A stretch of DNA of 64,000 bases from contig JAVJWR010000031.1 in NCBI GenBank assembly GCA_040221975.1, positions 124,001 through 188,000 on the forward strand. Reading direction: 5' to 3'. Below, piece by piece: positions 18,111 through 26,945 of the stretch. The notes below the pieces were generated by a model. The model had not been told where the DNA came from. It saw nothing but the letters and a program-made list of their open reading frames with translations, and made no database searches. Position numbers and translations under genes: made by a program. Source of the DNA: Haliea sp040221975 (GTDB taxonomy: Bacteria; Pseudomonadota; Gammaproteobacteria; Pseudomonadales; Halieaceae). Every line of letters begins with the position of its first letter. Positions within the stretch are counted from its first letter, which is position 1.

Positions 18111-18704
18111 TTACAGCACACCCTTGGTGGACGGCGTGATGCCGGCCATCGCCGGGTCCGCGGCCAGGGCCATGCGCAGGGCGCGGCCAAAGGCCTTGAA
18201 CACGGTCTCGATCTGGTGGTGGCTGTTGTCGCCGCGCAGGTTGTCGATATGCAGGGTGACCTGGGCGTGGTTGACGAAGCCCTGGAAGAACTCCTGGAAC
18301 AGGTCCACATCGAAGCCCCCGACCTGGGCCCGGGTGAAGGGGAGGTGGTAGACCAGCCCGGGACGGCCGGAGAAATCCACCACCACCCGGGACAGGGCCT
18401 CGTCCAGCGGCACATAGCTGTGGCCGTAGCGGACAATACCCTTCTTGTCGCCCACGGCCTTGCTGACGGCCTGGCCCAGGGTAATACCGATATCCTCCAC
18501 CGTGTGGTGGTCGTCGATGTGCAGGTCACCCTTGGCAACGATATCCAGATCCATCATGCCGTGACGGGCAATCTGGTCCAGCATGTGCTCCAGAAAGGGA
18601 ATGCCGGTATCGAATTGCGCCTGCCCGGAACCGTCGAGGTCCACCGTGGCGGTGATCCGGGTTTCCAGGGTATTGCGGGTGACGCTGGCCTTGCGCTCGG
18701 ACAT
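18111..18704 (-). CDS. hisB: Imidazoleglycerol-phosphate dehydratase
   Basis: Manganese enzyme, 197 residues, that dehydrates imidazole-glycerol phosphate. The two metal-binding repeats HIDDHHTVED and HIDNLRGDNSHHQIE, and GIPFLEHML with DQIARHG, are diagnostic. It is the single-domain form, without the phosphatase domain found in enterobacterial HisB. The ATG at 18704 (complement) has GGAG six bases before it. It leads the his cluster here; hisG, hisD, hisC, hisI and hisE are not in the window. Confidence 0.96.
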   Translation of the reverse strand: MSERKASVTRNTLETRITATVDLDGSGQAQFDTGIPFLEHMLDQIARHGMMDLDIVAKGDLHIDDHHTVEDIGITLGQAVSKAVGDKKGIVRYGHSYVPLDEALSRVVVDFSGRPGLVYHLPFTRAQVGGFDVDLFQEFFQGFVNHAQVTLHIDNLRGDNSHHQIETVFKAFGRALRMALAADPAMAGITPSTKGVL

Positions 18705-18765
18705 GCTGTGCTCCAGAACCTGCTCTGGCGGATGGGAACCGGGGCCGGGCCCGGAAAAGCGCGCC

Positions 18766-18794
18766 ATTATAGAAGAAAGCGGCGGGGAATTCAC
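18766..18794 (-). promoter_or_regulatory. Predicted promoter of the hisBHAF cluster
   Basis: On the minus strand a perfect TATAAT (18766-18771) lies 62 bases upstream of the hisB ATG. Seventeen bases further upstream a poor -35 match, GTGAAT (18789-18794), is present. No leader peptide or attenuator is apparent. Confidence 0.45.
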
Positions 18795-18819
18795 CGCCGG
18801 GATACCCGGCAGCGCGGGC

Positions 18820-19653
18820 CTACCGGTGCTGCTCCTGCCCCGCGGCGCCCGGCACCAACAGCGGCTGGGTCAGCAGGTGGTCGAAGCGCGAATCTCCCGG
18901 CTCGCGCAGGTACTCCAGGCCCAGCTCCCTGGTCTCGTGCTCGTCGTGCGCCCAGTGCCGCGCGGAGCCAAACAGATAATCGAACCAGGGTACCAGCGAA
19001 CCGTAGTTGCTGTTGGTGTAGCGGGAATCGGAGCTGTGGTGTACACGGTGGAAATCCGGGGTCAGCACCAGCCAGCGCAGGCGGCGCTCCAGCCCCTCGG
19101 GTACCTGCACATTGCTGTGGCTGAACACCGTCGCCAACACGGCAAACAGGCGGTAGGCCGCGGCGGCCTCCAGGGACACGCCGAGCAGGAATACCAGCGG
19201 CGCGCTGATCGGCAGCGTCAGGAGCGGCTCCAGGGGGTGGTGCCGGTAACTGGTGGACACATCGACCTGGGTGTCGGAGTGATGCACGGCATGGATGGGC
19301 CACAGCCAGGGGACGCGATGAAAGGCCACATGCACCCAGTACCCCAGTAACTGGGTCGCGGCGAGCAGGATCAGGAACTGCGGCAGTGGCCCCCAGTCCA
19401 AAAACTGCATGAGCCCCAGTTCGCGGCGGTCGGTCCAGTCGGCCACCCACAGCACCAGCAGGGTGTTGGCGACAGCGGACAGGTACCAGTTGACCAGGCC
19501 CAGGGAGAAGTTGTTGCCCCAGCGCCAGGCAACGCCCCCGGCCTCCGCACGCCGGGGGGCCAGCATCTCCCACAGCATGCACACGCCGAACACGCCAAAG
19601 GTGAAGGTGTACACCAAAGTAGAGAAAGAACTGACGACGACCTCGGATTCCAC
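18820..19653 (-). CDS. Sterol desaturase / fatty-acid hydroxylase family membrane protein
   Basis: A di-iron membrane oxygenase of 277 residues with four or so hydrophobic helices. The histidine clusters HVAFHRV, HAVHHSD and HRVHHSSD match the HxxxH, HxxHH, HxxHH pattern of the fatty-acid hydroxylase superfamily, which hydroxylates or desaturates lipids in the membrane. The lipid substrate is not evident. I start at the GTG at 19653 because GGAGG stands 5-6 bases before it; the ATG at 19680 is further from any site. It is transcribed away from the MidCut-like gene. Confidence 0.88.
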   Translation of the reverse strand: MESEVVVSSFSTLVYTFTFGVFGVCMLWEMLAPRRAEAGGVAWRWGNNFSLGLVNWYLSAVANTLLVLWVADWTDRRELGLMQFLDWGPLPQFLILLAATQLLGYWVHVAFHRVPWLWPIHAVHHSDTQVDVSTSYRHHPLEPLLTLPISAPLVFLLGVSLEAAAAYRLFAVLATVFSHSNVQVPEGLERRLRWLVLTPDFHRVHHSSDSRYTNSNYGSLVPWFDYLFGSARHWAHDEHETRELGLEYLREPGDSRFDHLLTQPLLVPGAAGQEQHR

Positions 19654-19811
19654 GACATCCCTCCGTTGCACATTTGCCATTCTAGCAAACAGTGCCGCTG
19701 CATAGGCACTCTCGCTCCACCTGCAGGCACACACCACCTCACAACCCTTGCACTCGTCAAATCTTTACGGTAAAAAAAACCAACAACAAATTATTTTGGG
19801 GAAAGCGAGTC

Positions 19812-20351
19812 ATGGTTCATTTGTCAAGAAAACACTTCGCAGTATTGATTGCGGGCATCCCTGCCTTGCTGGCAGCACCCGCTAGTCTCGCTGGCGGGCC
19901 TGGTGTGATCGTCGATTTCGGGCCCGGCGCGCTGGTAGGCGTGCCCACTCTGGGCACGTCGGCGCTGATTGCACTGGGTGTCCTGCTGGCGATCGTCGCC
20001 CTGAGAGCTTCACGGACCGGGTCCGCAGGTCGAGCCGCCGCCGTGGCCCTGTTCAGCGCGGGTCTGATCAGCGGCGGCCTGGGCGTGGAGCGGACCCTCG
20101 CAACCAGTTCCTTCAGCGTAACCTCGCAGGGAGACTGCGAAACCGGGGGCAGCTACGTCATCTTTCCGCGCGGTGGCAACGTCTTTACCAATGACTGCCC
20201 CAATGCGATGCGCATTCTGGGCTACAGCTTCGAAAATCCGGCGAGTACCTGCACCCTGGTACCCAACAACGGTGAGTCGGCACCAGCCTGTGTAGTCGGC
20301 AGTCCCGTAGCCGCCGGCGACCAGTGCGCGCTGGCCATTTGTGATGACTAG
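19812..20351 (+). CDS. Candidate MidCut-type exosortase (XrtH) substrate
   Basis: A 179-residue exported protein of unusual layout. Residues 1-28 are a signal peptide. In the middle, not at the C-terminus, stands a sorting-signal-like tripartite motif: VPTLGTSALIAL with a hydrophobic helix and then the basic cluster RASRTGSAGR. After it comes a second hydrophobic stretch and an 80-residue domain with six cysteines. By recollection, IPTL-like signals are cut by exosortase H, and a family with the signal in mid-chain has been named MidCut-by-XrtH. No exosortase gene is in the window. The ATG at 19812 is chosen by the signal peptide. Cleavage and family membership are inferred. Confidence 0.6.
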   Translation: MVHLSRKHFAVLIAGIPALLAAPASLAGGPGVIVDFGPGALVGVPTLGTSALIALGVLLAIVALRASRTGSAGRAAAVALFSAGLISGGLGVERTLATSSFSVTSQGDCETGGSYVIFPRGGNVFTNDCPNAMRILGYSFENPASTCTLVPNNGESAPACVVGSPVAAGDQCALAICDD

Positions 20352-20377
20352 CCGAAAGCAGCCTCAACACCGTAAAG

Positions 20378-20404
20378 ACCCGCCATCCGGCGGGTTTTTT
20401 CTTT
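20378..20404 (+). terminator. Rho-independent terminator after the MidCut-like gene
   Basis: ACCCGCC-ATCC-GGCGGGT forms a perfect 7-bp stem with a 4-base loop and is followed directly by TTTTTCTTTT. Confidence 0.9.
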
Positions 20405-20567
20405 TCAGGCGACCGCTATACTCTGTCCTGTAGACTGTCTGGGCTGAGAATACTGCAACCATTTCCACCCACTCTGGTCCAATCACGCTCGCTCGACCGT
20501 AACATTCCACGAGCACCGGCATCATATTAATGCAGCACGAAACCCGGGCAGAAAAGGATTCCACCGC

Positions 20568-21530
20568 ATGCATGCAACGCTACCCCTGCTGGAAGCGACC
20601 GATTTCCCCCCGATCAAGCGGGGCGAACTGCAAACCCTGCAGGTCAACCTGGGCTACCTGTGCAACCAGAGCTGCGTACACTGCCACGTGAATGCCGGCC
20701 CCACCCGCACCGAAATGATGGACGCTGAGCACATTGGCCTGATCACGCAGGTGCTCAGGGCTCGGAATATCCAGCTGCTGGACCTGACCGGCGGCGCCCC
20801 GGAGATGCACCCGCGGTTTCGCGACCTGGTGGCGGCGGCCAGCGCACTGGGGGTGAAGGTAATGGACCGCTGCAACCTGACCATCCTCCGGGAGCCGGGC
20901 TACGAGAGCATGGCCGGGTTCCTGGCCGAACACCGGGTGGAGATCATCGCCTCCATGCCCTGCTACTCCCCGGCCAATGTCGACCAGCAGCGCGGCGACG
21001 GTGTGTTCGACAAGAGTATCGCCGCACTGCAGGAATTGAATGCCCTGGGCTACGGCAGGGCCGGCAGCGGCCTGACCCTGAACCTGGTCTACAACCCGCT
21101 GGGGCCCAACCTGCCGCCGGAGCAGGGAGCGCTGGAGGCGGACTACAAGCGCGAGTTGCACAAGCACTTCGGAGTCGAATTCAACGCCCTGTTTACCCTC
21201 GCCAACATGCCGATCAAGCGCTTTGGCAGCACCCTGATCTCCAAGGGGCAATTCGGCGCCTACATGCAGCTGCTGAAAGACGCCTACCAGCCCCACAACC
21301 TGGAGTCGGTGATGTGCCGGTCACTGGTGAGCGTGGATTGGCAGGGCTATCTGTACGATTGCGACTTCAACCAGCAGCTTGATCTGCCGCTGCCGGGCGC
21401 GGACCCCCGCCCACATTTGCGCAATCTGCTGGATACTAACGTCGCCGGCGGGGAAATCCGCACTGCCGACCACTGCTACGGCTGCACCGCGGGCCAGGGC
21501 AGCAGCTGCGGCGGCGCCCTCAGTTCATGA
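20568..21530 (+). CDS. arsS: Arsenosugar biosynthesis-type radical SAM protein ArsS
   Basis: A 320-residue radical SAM enzyme. The cluster-binding CxxxCxxC is at Cys32, Cys36 and Cys39 (CNQSCVHC), and LDLTGGAPEM is the SAM-binding glycine motif. The C-terminal cysteine-rich tail CYGCTAGQGSSCGGAL is characteristic of ArsS, which in arsenosugar synthesis is thought to add an adenosyl-derived group to methylated arsenic. Some relatives are selenoproteins; every position here is a Cys codon. The gene overlaps the next by four bases, and the order arsS, TVP38/disulfide reductase, DUF547 is a recurrent cluster. No arsM is in the window. Confidence 0.88.
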   Translation: MHATLPLLEATDFPPIKRGELQTLQVNLGYLCNQSCVHCHVNAGPTRTEMMDAEHIGLITQVLRARNIQLLDLTGGAPEMHPRFRDLVAAASALGVKVMDRCNLTILREPGYESMAGFLAEHRVEIIASMPCYSPANVDQQRGDGVFDKSIAALQELNALGYGRAGSGLTLNLVYNPLGPNLPPEQGALEADYKRELHKHFGVEFNALFTLANMPIKRFGSTLISKGQFGAYMQLLKDAYQPHNLESVMCRSLVSVDWQGYLYDCDFNQQLDLPLPGADPRPHLRNLLDTNVAGGEIRTADHCYGCTAGQGSSCGGALSS

Positions 21531-23689
21531 ACAAGAAGCTGTTGTTGCTGATTGCCGTAGCCGCCGGGGTGCTGGGCTTCTTCGCCCTGGGCCTGGACGA
21601 TTACCTGACCCTGGACCAGCTCAAGGCCAGCCAGGCCCGCTTCGGCGAGCTGCTGACACAGTACCCGGTGCTGGTGCCGGCGGCCTACTTTGTCATTTAT
21701 GTCATTGTCACCGCCCTGTCGCTGCCCGGCGCGGCGATCATGACCCTGGCGGGCGGCGCCCTGTTCGGGCTCTGGCAGGGACTGCTGCTCGTTTCCTTCG
21801 CCTCCAGTGTCGGCGCCACCCTGGCCTTCCTGGTGGCGCGTTTCCTGCTGCGCGATACCGTGGAGCGGCGCTTCGGCGAACGCCTGAAGGCCATCGACCG
21901 GGGTATCGAGCGCGACGGCGCCTTCTACCTGTTCACCCTGCGCCTGGTGCCCATTTTTCCCTTCTTCATCATCAACCTGGTGATGGGCCTGACCCGGCTG
22001 CGGATCTGGACCTTCTACTGGATCAGCCAGGTCGGCATGCTGGCGGGCACCGCGGTATACGTGAATGCGGGCACCCAACTGGCGGCGATCGAGCGGGTGG
22101 GAGATATCCTGTCGCTGGAGCTGCTGCTGTCCTTCGTGCTGCTGGGCCTGTTCCCCTGGATCGCCAGGGCCATCGTCGCGGTGGTGCAGAAACGGCGGGT
22201 GTACAAACCGTGGCAGAAGCCGAAGCGCTTTGATCGCAACCTGGTCGTGATTGGCGCCGGAGCCGGCGGTCTGGTGTCGGCCTATATCGCCGCGGCGGTG
22301 AAGGCCAAAGTCACCCTGGTGGAAGCCCACAAGATGGGCGGCGACTGTCTCAATTACGGCTGCGTGCCCAGCAAGGCCCTGATCAAGAGCGCCAGGGTCG
22401 CCCAGCAGATGCGCCACGCCGACCAGTACGGGCTGCAGCCGGCAACGCCGCAGTTCAGCTTCCGTGCAGTGATGGCGCGGGTACACCGGATCATTGCGGA
22501 AGTAGAGCCCCACGACAGTGTCGAGCGTTATACCGGCCTCGGTGTGGAAGTGCTGCAGGGCTACGCAAAGATCATCGACCCCTGGACCGTGGACATCGCC
22601 CTCAACGACGGCGGCAGCCAACGCCTGACCACCCGCGCGATCGTGATTGCCGCCGGCGCAGCGCCGCTGATCCCGGACCTGCCGGGCCTGGAGGATGTGG
22701 ACTACGTCACCAGCGACACGCTCTGGGACGCCTTTGCCGAGCTGGACGCCCCGCCCCGGCGCCTGGTGGTGCTGGGCGGCGGCCCCATCGGCAGCGAGCT
22801 GGCCCAGGCTTTTGCCCGCCTGGGGAGTACCGTGAGCCTTGTCCAGCGCGGCGAGCGCATCCTGCACAAGGAGGACCCGGAAGTCTCCGAACTGGCGCGG
22901 CAGGCGCTGCAGCGCGATGGCGTACAGGTGCTGACCGAGCACAGCGCCCTGCGCTGCGAACGCGACGGCGAGCGCAAACTGCTGGTAGTCGCCCACGCGG
23001 GGGAGGAAAAAACCATCGAGTTCGACCAGTTGCTGGTGTCTGTCGGGCGCAAGGCGCGCCTCACGGGCTACGGCCTGGAAGAACTGGGCATACCGACTGC
23101 GAAAACCGTGACGACCAACGACTACCTGGAAACCCTGTACCCGAATATCTACGCCGCCGGCGACGTCGCCGGGCCCTACCAGTTCACCCACACCGCCTCC
23201 CACATGGCCTGGTATGCTGCGGTGAACGCCCTGTTCGGCCAGTTCAAGCGCTTCAAAGTGGATTACTCGGTGATCCCCTGGACCACGTTTATCGACCCGG
23301 AAGTGGCGCGGGTCGGCCTGAGCGAAGAAGAGGCCAGGGAGCGCGGTATCGCCTGTGAGGTGACCCGCTTCGAGCTGGCGGAACTGGACCGGGCCATCGC
23401 CGACAGCGCCACCAGCGGCTTCGTCAAGGTCCTGACCGTGCCGGGCCGCGACCGCATCCTCGGCGCTACCATCGTCGGCACCCAGGCCGGCGACCTGCTG
23501 GCGGAATTCGTGCTGGCGATGCGCCACGGCCTGGGGCTGAACAAGATCCTCGGCACCATCCACACCTACCCGACCCTGGCGGAGGCCAACAAGTACGCTG
23601 CGGGGGAATGGAAGAAGGCCCATGCCCCCGAGCGCGTGCTGCGCTGGCTGGCGCGCTACCACCAGTGGCGGCGCGGAGGCACGGCGTGA
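21527..23689 (+). CDS. TVP38/TMEM64-pyridine nucleotide disulfide oxidoreductase fusion
   Basis: A 720-residue two-part protein. Residues 1-220 are a TVP38/TMEM64 (DedA-like) membrane domain with about five helices and the SLPGAAIMTLAGG and RLVPIFPFFIIN motifs. Residues 230-720 are an FAD disulfide reductase of the mercuric reductase/lipoamide dehydrogenase group: VVIGAGAGGL, the redox pair GGDCLNYGCVPSK near Cys273 and Cys278, VLGGGPIGSELA for NADPH, IYAAGDVAG, and the dimer-interface HTYPTLAE. The N-terminal metal-binding domain and C-terminal Cys pair of true MerA are absent, so mercury reduction is unlikely. Its position with arsS suggests a role in arsenic or thiol redox chemistry. Confidence 0.9.
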   Translation: MNKKLLLLIAVAAGVLGFFALGLDDYLTLDQLKASQARFGELLTQYPVLVPAAYFVIYVIVTALSLPGAAIMTLAGGALFGLWQGLLLVSFASSVGATLAFLVARFLLRDTVERRFGERLKAIDRGIERDGAFYLFTLRLVPIFPFFIINLVMGLTRLRIWTFYWISQVGMLAGTAVYVNAGTQLAAIERVGDILSLELLLSFVLLGLFPWIARAIVAVVQKRRVYKPWQKPKRFDRNLVVIGAGAGGLVSAYIAAAVKAKVTLVEAHKMGGDCLNYGCVPSKALIKSARVAQQMRHADQYGLQPATPQFSFRAVMARVHRIIAEVEPHDSVERYTGLGVEVLQGYAKIIDPWTVDIALNDGGSQRLTTRAIVIAAGAAPLIPDLPGLEDVDYVTSDTLWDAFAELDAPPRRLVVLGGGPIGSELAQAFARLGSTVSLVQRGERILHKEDPEVSELARQALQRDGVQVLTEHSALRCERDGERKLLVVAHAGEEKTIEFDQLLVSVGRKARLTGYGLEELGIPTAKTVTTNDYLETLYPNIYAAGDVAGPYQFTHTASHMAWYAAVNALFGQFKRFKVDYSVIPWTTFIDPEVARVGLSEEEARERGIACEVTRFELAELDRAIADSATSGFVKVLTVPGRDRILGATIVGTQAGDLLAEFVLAMRHGLGLNKILGTIHTYPTLAEANKYAAGEWKKAHAPERVLRWLARYHQWRRGGTA

Positions 23690-24480
23690 GGCTGAAAGCA
23701 CTGGCGGCGATTACTGCCCTGCTGCTGGCACAGTCAGCCCTCGCCTTTGACCACAGCCACGAACAGTTCGCCCGGGTGCTCGCCAGCCATGTGCAGTGGG
23801 TGGAGGGCGGCAGCAACAGCCGGGTGGACTACGCCGCGCTGCAGGCGGCACCGGAGGACCTGGAGCGCTACCTGGCTGAACTGAGCGCGGTGGAAGTAAC
23901 AGAGTTCGAGCGCTGGCCCGGCCCCGAGCAGCTGGCGTTTCTGATCAACGCCTACAACGCCTTTACCCTCAAGCTGATTGTGAACCATTACCCGGTGGAC
24001 TCCATCCGCGATATCGGCAGCTTCTGGCAGAGCCCCTGGAAACAGCGTTTTTTTACCCTGCTGGGCGAACAGATGCACCTGGACCAGATAGAGCACGAGA
24101 TCATCCGCGAGCCCGGGCGCTACGACGAGCCGCGCATCCACTTCGCGGTGAACTGCGCCTCCATCGGCTGCCCGGCGCTGCGCCCGGAGCCATTTACTGC
24201 AGTTGAGCTGGAGGACCAGCTGGAGGACAGCACGAAACGCTTCCTCGGTGATGCCAGCCGCAACCGCTACCGCGATGGCAGCCTGGAGGTATCATCCATT
24301 TTCAAATGGTATCGCGAAGATTTCCAGCGCGGCTGGCGCGGTGCGGACACGCTGGACTCATTCCTGGCCCTGTATGCAGGCGCGCTGGGGCTGGATGCAG
24401 ATGCCCGGGAAAAGCTGGCCAGCGGCAGGCTGCGGGTCCGTTTCCTCGACTATGACTGGCCCCTCAACCGCGCCGATTAA
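23686..24480 (+). CDS. DUF547 domain-containing exported protein
   Basis: A 264-residue protein with a signal peptide (about 1-20, ending AQSALA) and a DUF547 domain. Conserved features include AFLINAYNAFTLKLI, HPRDSIRDIG-like YPVDSIRDIG, and the Cys-containing IHFAVNCASIGCPALRPE. The activity is unknown; the domain resembles papain-like or glutaredoxin-linked folds in some descriptions, but the sequence alone does not decide. GTG at 23686 overlaps the preceding stop (GTGA) and has GGAGG six bases before. It is the third member of the arsS cluster. Confidence 0.85.
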   Translation: MRLKALAAITALLLAQSALAFDHSHEQFARVLASHVQWVEGGSNSRVDYAALQAAPEDLERYLAELSAVEVTEFERWPGPEQLAFLINAYNAFTLKLIVNHYPVDSIRDIGSFWQSPWKQRFFTLLGEQMHLDQIEHEIIREPGRYDEPRIHFAVNCASIGCPALRPEPFTAVELEDQLEDSTKRFLGDASRNRYRDGSLEVSSIFKWYREDFQRGWRGADTLDSFLALYAGALGLDADAREKLASGRLRVRFLDYDWPLNRAD

Positions 24481-25343
24481 CCGCCAGCCCTCCCGAGATA
24501 GCGCTGCAGAAACGCGTCCGCCTCCGGCAGCGCCGTGCCCACCGTCAGGAAAGTAAGAATATGCCCGCGGCCCGCCTGCCTCTCCAGCGTCACCGGCACG
24601 TTTTCAGCGGCGAGGGCGGCAACAAAGTCCTCGGCGTGGTCGATGGTCACCAGGGTATCGCGGGTACCGTGGAATAGCAGAAACGGCGGCGCCTGCGGAT
24701 GCACCCGGGTTACCGGGGAGGCGGCGGCGAAGGTTTCCGGAATCTCGTTGATGCGCCCGCCCAGGAACTGAGGTACCAGTTTTCCGCCCGGGTACTTGCG
24801 CAGGTCCATCGGTGCGCCGCCCGCGACCACCGCAGCCGGCCGGGTTTTTGCACCGCCCCAGGGCCTGTCGAGGTCATCGCCCGTGCCAGCCGCAAGCGCC
24901 ATCAGGCTGACCAGGTGGGCGCCCGCGGAATAGCCGAAAGCGGCGATGCGATCCGTGTCCAGGTTCAAGCGGCCGGCCTCCCGGTGCAGCCAGTGCATGG
25001 CCTGCTGCAGGTCGTGTACCTGGGCGGGATATTTGGCCTCCGGCGCAAAGCGATAGCTGGCGTTCATCACCACATAGCCCTGCCCCACGTAGTAGCGAGC
25101 CAGGCGGTCCATATCCTCCCGGCTGCGGCGCTCCCAGCCGCCACCGTGCACCAGCAGCATGCCAGGGAAGGGGCCTTCCCCCTGAGGTTGGTAAACCTCC
25201 GCCTGCAGCGGCTCGGGCCAGTCTTCCGGCGTATATACCAGGGTGTTCACCGCCTCCGGCGCCTGCTTCTGCCCCAGCACCACGCCGCAGCCGGCGAGAG
25301 TCATGGATGCCACCGCGACCACGGCCACCAACGCACTGTTCAT
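24477..25343 (-). CDS. Alpha/beta-hydrolase lipoprotein (BD-FAE-like esterase)
   Basis: A 288-residue lipoprotein with signal peptide and lipobox LAGC (Cys about residue 19). The HGGG oxyanion motif in LLVHGGGWERRS and the GYSAGAH nucleophile elbow place it among hormone-sensitive-lipase-like carboxylesterases; the Asp in HGTRDTLV and His in GRGHIL complete the triad. It would act at the envelope on short acyl or aryl esters. Its end overlaps the DUF547 gene by four bases, convergently. Confidence 0.82.
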   Translation of the reverse strand: MNSALVAVVAVASMTLAGCGVVLGQKQAPEAVNTLVYTPEDWPEPLQAEVYQPQGEGPFPGMLLVHGGGWERRSREDMDRLARYYVGQGYVVMNASYRFAPEAKYPAQVHDLQQAMHWLHREAGRLNLDTDRIAAFGYSAGAHLVSLMALAAGTGDDLDRPWGGAKTRPAAVVAGGAPMDLRKYPGGKLVPQFLGGRINEIPETFAAASPVTRVHPQAPPFLLFHGTRDTLVTIDHAEDFVAALAAENVPVTLERQAGRGHILTFLTVGTALPEADAFLQRYLGRAGG

Positions 25344-25424
25344 CTAATACCTGCCTCTCCTCGTTTCCGCTTGCTGGTCCTGTTTACGCAAGGAAACCAG
25401 CTTTGGGCTTGCGCCGGGGCGCGC

Positions 25425-25466
25425 AGCCGGCCCCACCTGGGCGGCCCCACCTGGGCGGCCCCACCT
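25425..25466. repeat. Three tandem 14-bp GC-rich units upstream of mutY
   Basis: Units at 25425-25438, 25439-25452 and 25453-25466; the last two are identical (GGGCGGCCCCACCT). On the opposite strand each unit reads AGGTGGGGCCGCCC, differing at few positions from the unit at 1197-1238. It lies in the divergent spacer between the lipoprotein hydrolase and mutY. Confidence 0.85.
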
Positions 25467-25530
25467 ACGCGGCCCGAATCACACATTCAAGCTTCGCCCG
25501 CTACCCGGGGCTGCAGTACACTAGCGCGCC

Positions 25531-26577
25531 ATGGCCCCCAAGCAAACATTTTCCCGCCGCCTGCTGCACTGGTTCGACCAGCACGGGCGCAAGGACCTGC
25601 CCTGGCAACGGGACACCAGCCCCTACCGGGTCTGGGTTTCCGAGATTATGCTGCAGCAGACCCAGGTGCGTACCGTCATTCCCTACTACGAGCGCTTCAT
25701 GGCGCAGTTTCCCGATGTCCAGGCCCTGGCCGCGGCACCCACGGACGAGGTACTGCACCTGTGGACCGGGCTCGGCTACTACGCCCGCGCCCGCAACCTC
25801 CACCGCGCCGCGCAGCAGGTCTGCGAGCAGTACAGCGGCGAATTCCCGGACAGCGTCGAGGCGCTGGAAACGCTGCCCGGCATTGGCCGCTCCACCGCCG
25901 GCGCCATCGCCAGCATCGCGTTTCGCCAGCGGGCGCCCATCCTCGACGGCAACGTCAAGCGGGTACTGGCGCGCCACCAGGGGGTAGCGGGCTGGCCCGG
26001 GGAGACTGCGGTGCATCGGGCCCTGTGGCAACTTGCCGAACAGTACACGCCTCGGAAGCGAGTGGCGGACTACACCCAGGCCATCATGGACCTGGGAGCC
26101 ACCCTCTGCACCCGCAGTCGCCCGCGCTGCGAGGAGTGCCCGCTGCGGGCCGATTGCAGCGCCCGGGCCCAGGGCCGGCAGGCCGACTTTCCGGGCAAGA
26201 AGCCGCGCAAGGTACTGCCGGTGCGCGCCACCGTGTTCCTCATCCTGCGCGACGCCGCTGGCGACGTGCTGCTGCAGAAGCGCCCGCCCACCGGCATCTG
26301 GGGCGGGCTGTGGTGCTTCCCGGAACTCGCGGACACTGCCGATGCGGGCAACTGGTGCCTGGACAACTTAGGCCGCGAGCCGGCCACCGTCTCCGCCGGG
26401 AACGCCTTTCGCCACACCTTCAGCCACTACCACCTGGATATCCAGCCCCTGCAGGCACAACTGGATGTCACACCCGCCGCTATCATGGCCGCGAGCGACC
26501 AGCTCTGGTATAAGGTGGCCCGACCCCAACCAATCGGCCTCGCCGCGCCAGTCGCCCGGCTGCTGGCGAACCTCTGA
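25531..26577 (+). CDS. mutY: A/G-specific adenine glycosylase
   Basis: DNA repair glycosylase of 348 residues that removes adenine mispaired with 8-oxoguanine. VSEIMLQQTQV holds the catalytic Glu near residue 38, the helix-hairpin-helix LPGIGRSTAGAI lies near 114, the catalytic Asp is in APILDGNVKRV near 139, and the [4Fe-4S] ligands are in CTRSRPRCEECPLRADC near 193-209. The C-terminal NUDIX-like domain for 8-oxoG recognition follows (about 220-348). yggX lies 14 bases downstream, a conserved pairing in gammaproteobacteria. Confidence 0.97.
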   Translation: MAPKQTFSRRLLHWFDQHGRKDLPWQRDTSPYRVWVSEIMLQQTQVRTVIPYYERFMAQFPDVQALAAAPTDEVLHLWTGLGYYARARNLHRAAQQVCEQYSGEFPDSVEALETLPGIGRSTAGAIASIAFRQRAPILDGNVKRVLARHQGVAGWPGETAVHRALWQLAEQYTPRKRVADYTQAIMDLGATLCTRSRPRCEECPLRADCSARAQGRQADFPGKKPRKVLPVRATVFLILRDAAGDVLLQKRPPTGIWGGLWCFPELADTADAGNWCLDNLGREPATVSAGNAFRHTFSHYHLDIQPLQAQLDVTPAAIMAASDQLWYKVARPQPIGLAAPVARLLANL

Positions 26578-26591
26578 CCCGGGAGCAAGCA

Positions 26592-26864
26592 ATGACACGC
26601 ACCGTATTCTGCAAGCGCTACCAGCAGGAACTGGAGGGCCTGATGGCCCCGCCCTACCCCGGCCCCAAGGGCCAGGAAATCTACGAGAATGTATCGAAAA
26701 AGGCTTGGGAAGAATGGCAGGCCCAGCAGACCATGTTGATCAACGAGAAGCAGCTGAGCCTGATCGACCCGGAGGCGCGCAAGTATCTGCAGCAGGAGAT
26801 GGACAAGTTCCTGGCCGGGGAAGAGCACGACAAGGCGGAGGGCTACGTCCCCCCGTCGGAGTAG
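26592..26864 (+). CDS. yggX: Fe(2+)-trafficking protein YggX
   Basis: A 90-residue cytoplasmic protein that protects iron-sulfur enzymes from oxidative damage in enterics. FCKRYQQELEGLMAPPYPGPKG at its start contains the single conserved Cys, and WEEWQAQQTMLINE and YVPP complete the family signature. GGGAG lies upstream. It is very likely cotranscribed with mutY. Confidence 0.96.
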   Translation: MTRTVFCKRYQQELEGLMAPPYPGPKGQEIYENVSKKAWEEWQAQQTMLINEKQLSLIDPEARKYLQQEMDKFLAGEEHDKAEGYVPPSE

Positions 26865-26945
26865 GCGGGCGCCGGTAAAGCAAGGCCCGCTTGACTCCCG
26901 CAGCGACTACGGTTTTAATACGCACCCTTCGCCATTGCGGCACAC

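Noticed and set aside
21527..23689. Mercuric reductase
   Set aside because: The N-terminal metal-binding domain and C-terminal cysteine pair are missing, and the arsS context fits another role.
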